This document shows, piece by piece, positions 6,235-7,352 of a stretch of DNA of 7,352 nucleotides (position 1 is the first letter of the stretch; each line of letters begins with the position of its first letter). Source of the DNA: Candidatus Kuenenia stuttgartensis. Lineage in GTDB: Bacteria > Planctomycetota > UBA1135 > UBA2386. The notes under the pieces are model-generated. The model searched no databases. It had not been told where the DNA came from and saw only the letters and a program-made list of their open reading frames with translations. Location of the stretch: positions 1 through 7,352 of the forward strand of contig CAMAUH010000209.1 in the NCBI GenBank assembly GCA_945861365.1. Reading direction: 5' to 3'. Both the position numbers and the translations under genes were made by a program.

Positions 6235-7232
6235 CCCTGTCGGATTGTTTCGTGTCGTTGGTGGCGCCGCTCAGCGACGACGGCGACATCGCCGAGTCGT
6301 TCGTGCGCGAGGTCGCCGCGGTGCTCAAGGCGCACTATGCGAACTACGAACTGGTGCTCGTCGACGACAGCTCGTCCGACGACACCGTCGCCGTGGTCAA
6401 GCGCCTGCTGACCCAGATCGAATGCGTGCGCCTGATCACGTTCTCGCGACCGTTCGGCACCGAGGTGGCGATCTCCGCGGCGCTCGACACGGCGATCGGC
6501 GACTACGTCGTCGTCGCACTGCCCGACCAGGATCCGCCGAAGCTGATCCCGCGCATGGTGGAGCGCTCGCGCAAGGACTCGCGCACCGTGGTCGGTGTGC
6601 TCGGCAAGCGCGGGCCGGAGCCGCTGTGGAACCGCCTCGGCGCGAAGCTGTTCTATTGGTACTGCAACCGGCGGCTGAAGCTGAACATCCCGGAGAACTC
6701 GACGTACTTCCGGGTGCTGAGCCGCCAGGCCGTCAATGCGATCACGCAGATCAAGGACCACTCGCGGTTCCTGCGCAGCTTCAGTGCGCAGGTCGGGTTC
6801 CCCGGCGAGTCGTTCGAGTACGAGCCGGTCAACCGGCGGTCGCGCCGCCGGCCGCGCAAGCTGCTGGACTCGATCGCTCTCGCGGCCGGGATCGTCGTCG
6901 CCAACTCGACGCATCCGCTGCGCCTGGTCAGCTGGCTCGGCCTCGGGCTCAGCATGCTGAACGTGCTCTACATGGGCTACGTGCTGCTGGTCTACCTGTT
7001 CAAGGCGCAGGTGGCCGAGGGCTGGGCCACGCTCTCGCTGCAGAACGCGATCATGTTCTTCTGCCTGTTCCTCTTCGTGACGGTGCTGTGTGAGTACATC
7101 GGCCGCATCGTCGGCGAGCTGCGCACGCGCCCGCACTACTACACGTTGGAGGAACACAACAGCTCGGTCGTGATCGCCAACGAGGACCGCAAGAACGTCA
7201 CCACCCAGGCGACCGAGGACCCCGTCGCGTGA
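6231..7232 (+). CDS. Membrane-anchored family 2 glycosyltransferase, polyprenyl-phosphate hexosyltransferase type
   Basis: This 333-aa enzyme has a GT-A domain (about 1-225) and two C-terminal membrane helices (about 230-256 and 270-291), the layout of GtrB/ArnC/DPM1-like enzymes. These move a sugar from a nucleotide donor to undecaprenyl or dolichyl phosphate at the inner face of the cytoplasmic membrane. Visible motifs are FVSLVAPLSDDGD (7-19), the donor-binding ELVLVDDSSSDDT (40-52), RPFGTEVAISAALDTAIGDY (73-92) and the basic juxtamembrane stretch NRRSRRRPRKLLDS (201-214). The tail RPHYYTLEEHNSSVV (300-314) also resembles this family. The metal-binding region reads VVVALPDQDPPK (93-104): the first Asp of the usual DxD (DAD in GtrB/DPM1) is absent, and Asp 99/Asp 101 form a shifted DQD. 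It may still work, but this is unusual. It overlaps the oxidoreductase by ATGA and the next gene by GTGA. Donor sugar and acceptor are unknown. Confidence 0.93.
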   Translation: MTLSDCFVSLVAPLSDDGDIAESFVREVAAVLKAHYANYELVLVDDSSSDDTVAVVKRLLTQIECVRLITFSRPFGTEVAISAALDTAIGDYVVVALPDQDPPKLIPRMVERSRKDSRTVVGVLGKRGPEPLWNRLGAKLFYWYCNRRLKLNIPENSTYFRVLSRQAVNAITQIKDHSRFLRSFSAQVGFPGESFEYEPVNRRSRRRPRKLLDSIALAAGIVVANSTHPLRLVSWLGLGLSMLNVLYMGYVLLVYLFKAQVAEGWATLSLQNAIMFFCLFLFVTVLCEYIGRIVGELRTRPHYYTLEEHNSSVVIANEDRKNVTTQATEDPVA

Positions 7233-7352
7233 GCCACGACACCGCCCCCCGCGTCCCTGCCGCCGCAGTGCAGGTGCCGACCTACACGGTGCAGGAGTTC
7301 GCGCCGAAGCGCCACCGCTACTGCGTCGCCGTGTTCGTCATCAACGAGAACG
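7229..7352 (+). CDS. Second probable family 2 glycosyltransferase (5' end only)
   Basis: GTG 7229 overlaps the preceding TGA (7230-7232) and is preceded by GAGGA at 7215-7219, 9 bases away. The frame stays open to the window edge and gives 41 residues. After a loose N-terminus comes HRYCVAVFVINEN (about 29-41), which matches the first beta strand and donor loop of GT-A glycosyltransferases (commonly VVIPVxNE). The rest, including any DxD motif, lies outside the window, so the assignment rests on this short motif and the operon context. The four-base overlap makes co-translation with the upstream glycosyltransferase likely. Confidence 0.72.
   Translation, partial: MSHDTAPRVPAAAVQVPTYTVQEFAPKRHRYCVAVFVINEN

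Noticed and set aside
5062..7157. Long minus-strand frames opposite the oxidoreductase and glycosyltransferase (5062-6126, 6123-7157)
   Set aside because: The His/Arg/Asp/Gln-rich translations are typical antisense shadows. The plus-strand proteins have conserved cofactor and catalytic motifs.

Overview
The window is GC-rich DNA (about two thirds G+C by eye), and the real genes end most codons in G or C. Two clear lipoprotein signals with non-Asp +2 residues suggest a cell with an outer membrane. The large secreted BNR-propeller protein with an embedded PDZ domain and a FlgD-like tail, together with two small orphan lipoproteins, fits best with Planctomycetota. Acidobacteriota or another GC-rich Gram-negative phylum remains possible. 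This placement is an inference from protein style; no marker gene is present.

Left part (222-4627, minus strand): three tandem genes for exported proteins. Reading with transcription they are a 146-aa lipoprotein of unknown function (4627-4187), a cysteine-rich 155-aa lipoprotein with a Cache/PAS-like core (4073-3606) and a 1070-aa VPS10/BNR-repeat propeller protein (3434-222). Gaps of 113 and 171 bases separate them, a strong GC hairpin follows the second gene, and none has a visible Shine-Dalgarno site. They look like independently expressed envelope genes rather than a tight operon.

Centre (4628-4945): a divergent intergenic region. It contains a 26-bp dyad overlapping two 11-bp tandem repeats about 50 bases before the rightward genes, a candidate operator.

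Right part (4946-7352, plus strand): a compact operon. A possible 32-codon leader ORF runs by a 4-base overlap into an FAD-dependent oxidoreductase (5041-6234). That gene runs by ATGA into a membrane-anchored family 2 glycosyltransferase (6231-7232), which runs by GTGA into a second probable family 2 glycosyltransferase cut by the window edge (7229 onward). Each start has a purine-rich ribosome site. This resembles the start of a surface-polysaccharide or glycolipid locus, with the oxidoreductase acting on a sugar or lipid-linked intermediate. The substrate cannot be read from the sequence.

No RNA genes, insertion sequences, CRISPR arrays or phage genes were seen. The most unusual points are the PDZ insertion in the propeller, the altered DxD motif of the glycosyltransferase, the Cys-rich lipoprotein and the overlapped leader ORF.
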